This document shows positions 4,561 through 5,282 of a stretch of DNA of 5,282 nt, in pieces. Source of the DNA: VFMC01 sp031400715 (GTDB lineage: Bacteria; Actinomycetota; Acidimicrobiia; Acidimicrobiales; Ilumatobacteraceae); assembly GCA_031400715.1 (NCBI GenBank), contig JANNQK010000017.1, positions 1 through 5,282 of the forward strand, read 5' to 3'. Each line of letters begins with the position of its first letter. Position 1 is the first letter of the stretch. The notes beneath the pieces were generated by a model that had not been told where the DNA came from, ran no database searches, and saw only the letters and a list, made by a program, of their open reading frames with translations. The translations under genes and the position numbers were made by a program.

Positions 4561-5282
4561 ATGGACTTCACGGGAAAAACAGTGCTGATCACGGGCGCGT
4601 CGTACGGCCTGGGCGAGGGTTTCGCTCATGGCTTCGCCAAGGCAGGTGCTTCGCTGGTGCTCACGGCTCGGTCGGGCGAGTTGCTCGAGGGTGTCGCTGC
4701 AGCCTGTCGTGAGATGGGTTCGCCCAAGGTCACCGTCGTCACCGGAGATGTGTCGAACGAAGATGACGTGATCAACGTCGTCGGCACGGCGATCCGCGAG
4801 CATGGCAAGATCGACTCGCTGATCAACAACGCCGGCATCGCCGACCTGCGCGGCATGGCACCGGAGCGCTTCGACATGGAGTCGTGGAACCGAATCGTCG
4901 CCGTCGACCTGAACGGCGTGTTCATGTACATGCGCGAGGTTGGTCGCCACATGCTCGAGACCGGTGGCGGCTCCATCGTCAACATCGCATCGATCATGGG
5001 CAACGGCGCCAACGAGATGAGCGTGATCGCGTACAACGCCGCCAAGGGCGCCGTCCGCAGCATCACCCAGCAGCTGGGCTGCGAGTGGGCCGATCGTGGC
5101 GTGCGCGTGAACGCGGTGTCACCGGGCTTCATCATCACCGAGATGGTTCGCCCCGCTCTCGAAGGCATGGGCATGGACAAGTGGATCGCCAGCCGCACGC
5201 CGATGCGCCGTGTCGGCGAGTTGGAGGAGATCGTCGGTCCGGTGATGTTCCTGTGCTCCAGCCACGCCGCCTACATCACCGG
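4561..5282 (+). CDS. Short-chain dehydrogenase/reductase (classical SDR), 3' end outside window
   Basis: 240 complete codons are visible and the frame is still open at the window edge; the classical SDR length of about 250 suggests only 10-20 residues are missing, with the text ending at AAYITG just before the expected PVDGG-type tail. Features in order: cofactor loop TGASYGLG (11-18), TAR at the end of strand two (35-37; Arg37 suggests NADP(H) preference), GDV (62-64), NNAG (89-92), catalytic Asn118, Ser144, Tyr158 and Lys162 (YNAAK), and SPGF (187-190) followed by IITEMV. All catalytic residues are present. It would reduce a carbonyl or oxidise an alcohol in the cytoplasm; the substrate cannot be told. 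The overall look is that of FabG/gluconate 5-dehydrogenase-type SDRs. It shares a divergent upstream region with another SDR, but the two proteins differ greatly in sequence and are not a recent duplication. Confidence 0.95.
   Translation, partial: MDFTGKTVLITGASYGLGEGFAHGFAKAGASLVLTARSGELLEGVAAACREMGSPKVTVVTGDVSNEDDVINVVGTAIREHGKIDSLINNAGIADLRGMAPERFDMESWNRIVAVDLNGVFMYMREVGRHMLETGGGSIVNIASIMGNGANEMSVIAYNAAKGAVRSITQQLGCEWADRGVRVNAVSPGFIITEMVRPALEGMGMDKWIASRTPMRRVGELEEIVGPVMFLCSSHAAYIT

Noticed and set aside
4388..4588. Small + strand open frame in the gap between the two SDR genes
   Set aside because: It has no recognisable protein, overlaps the well-supported start of the second SDR and covers its ribosome binding site.

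Overview
The window is high-GC DNA with six protein genes in a compact arrangement, two of them cut by the window edges. GTG starts, a leaderless-looking promoter (a TANNNT -10 box seven bases upstream of the GTG), a NarL-type kinase/regulator pair and abundant short-chain dehydrogenases fit a free-living actinobacterium. An Acidimicrobiia/Ilumatobacter-like source is my guess from overall impression; there is no marker here that proves it.

Layout, left to right. (1) Positions 2-328, + strand: the C-terminal part of a GNAT N-acetyltransferase. (2) Positions 329-425: a short gap between convergent genes, filled by two near-identical palindromic hairpin units exactly 52 bp apart. (3) Positions 420-1061, - strand: coaE, dephospho-CoA kinase, the last step of coenzyme A synthesis. 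(4) Positions 1062-1081: a 20-bp divergent gap that must serve both coaE and the next operon; overlapping -10-like boxes can be read on the two strands. (5) Positions 1082-2860 and 2857-3492, + strand: a membrane-bound GAF-containing histidine kinase and its NarL/FixJ response regulator, translationally coupled by a GTGA overlap. (6) Positions 3492-3557: seven perfect tandem copies of an octamer with a GGG tract in each unit, starting on the last base of the regulator stop codon, followed by an imperfect hairpin. (7) Positions 3558-4346, - strand: an atypical FabG-like short-chain dehydrogenase/reductase (SDR). (8) Positions about 4347-4560: a divergent intergenic region with two small inverted repeats. 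(9) Positions 4561-5282, + strand: a second, classical SDR that lacks only its last few residues because the window ends.

The kinase and regulator clearly form one signalling unit: a six-helix membrane/GAF sensor passes phosphate from His402 to Asp55 of a LuxR-type DNA-binding regulator. Their signal and targets cannot be read from the sequence. The two divergent SDRs may share a regulatory region, but their substrates are unknown. coaE is a housekeeping gene and the GNAT fragment is unrelated to its neighbours as far as can be seen.

I do not see a clear new multi-gene system. The items most worth a second look are non-coding: the paired hairpins downstream of coaE, the G-rich octamer array after the response regulator, and the very tight coaE/kinase divergent promoter. 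No tRNA, rRNA, CRISPR array or transposon was found.
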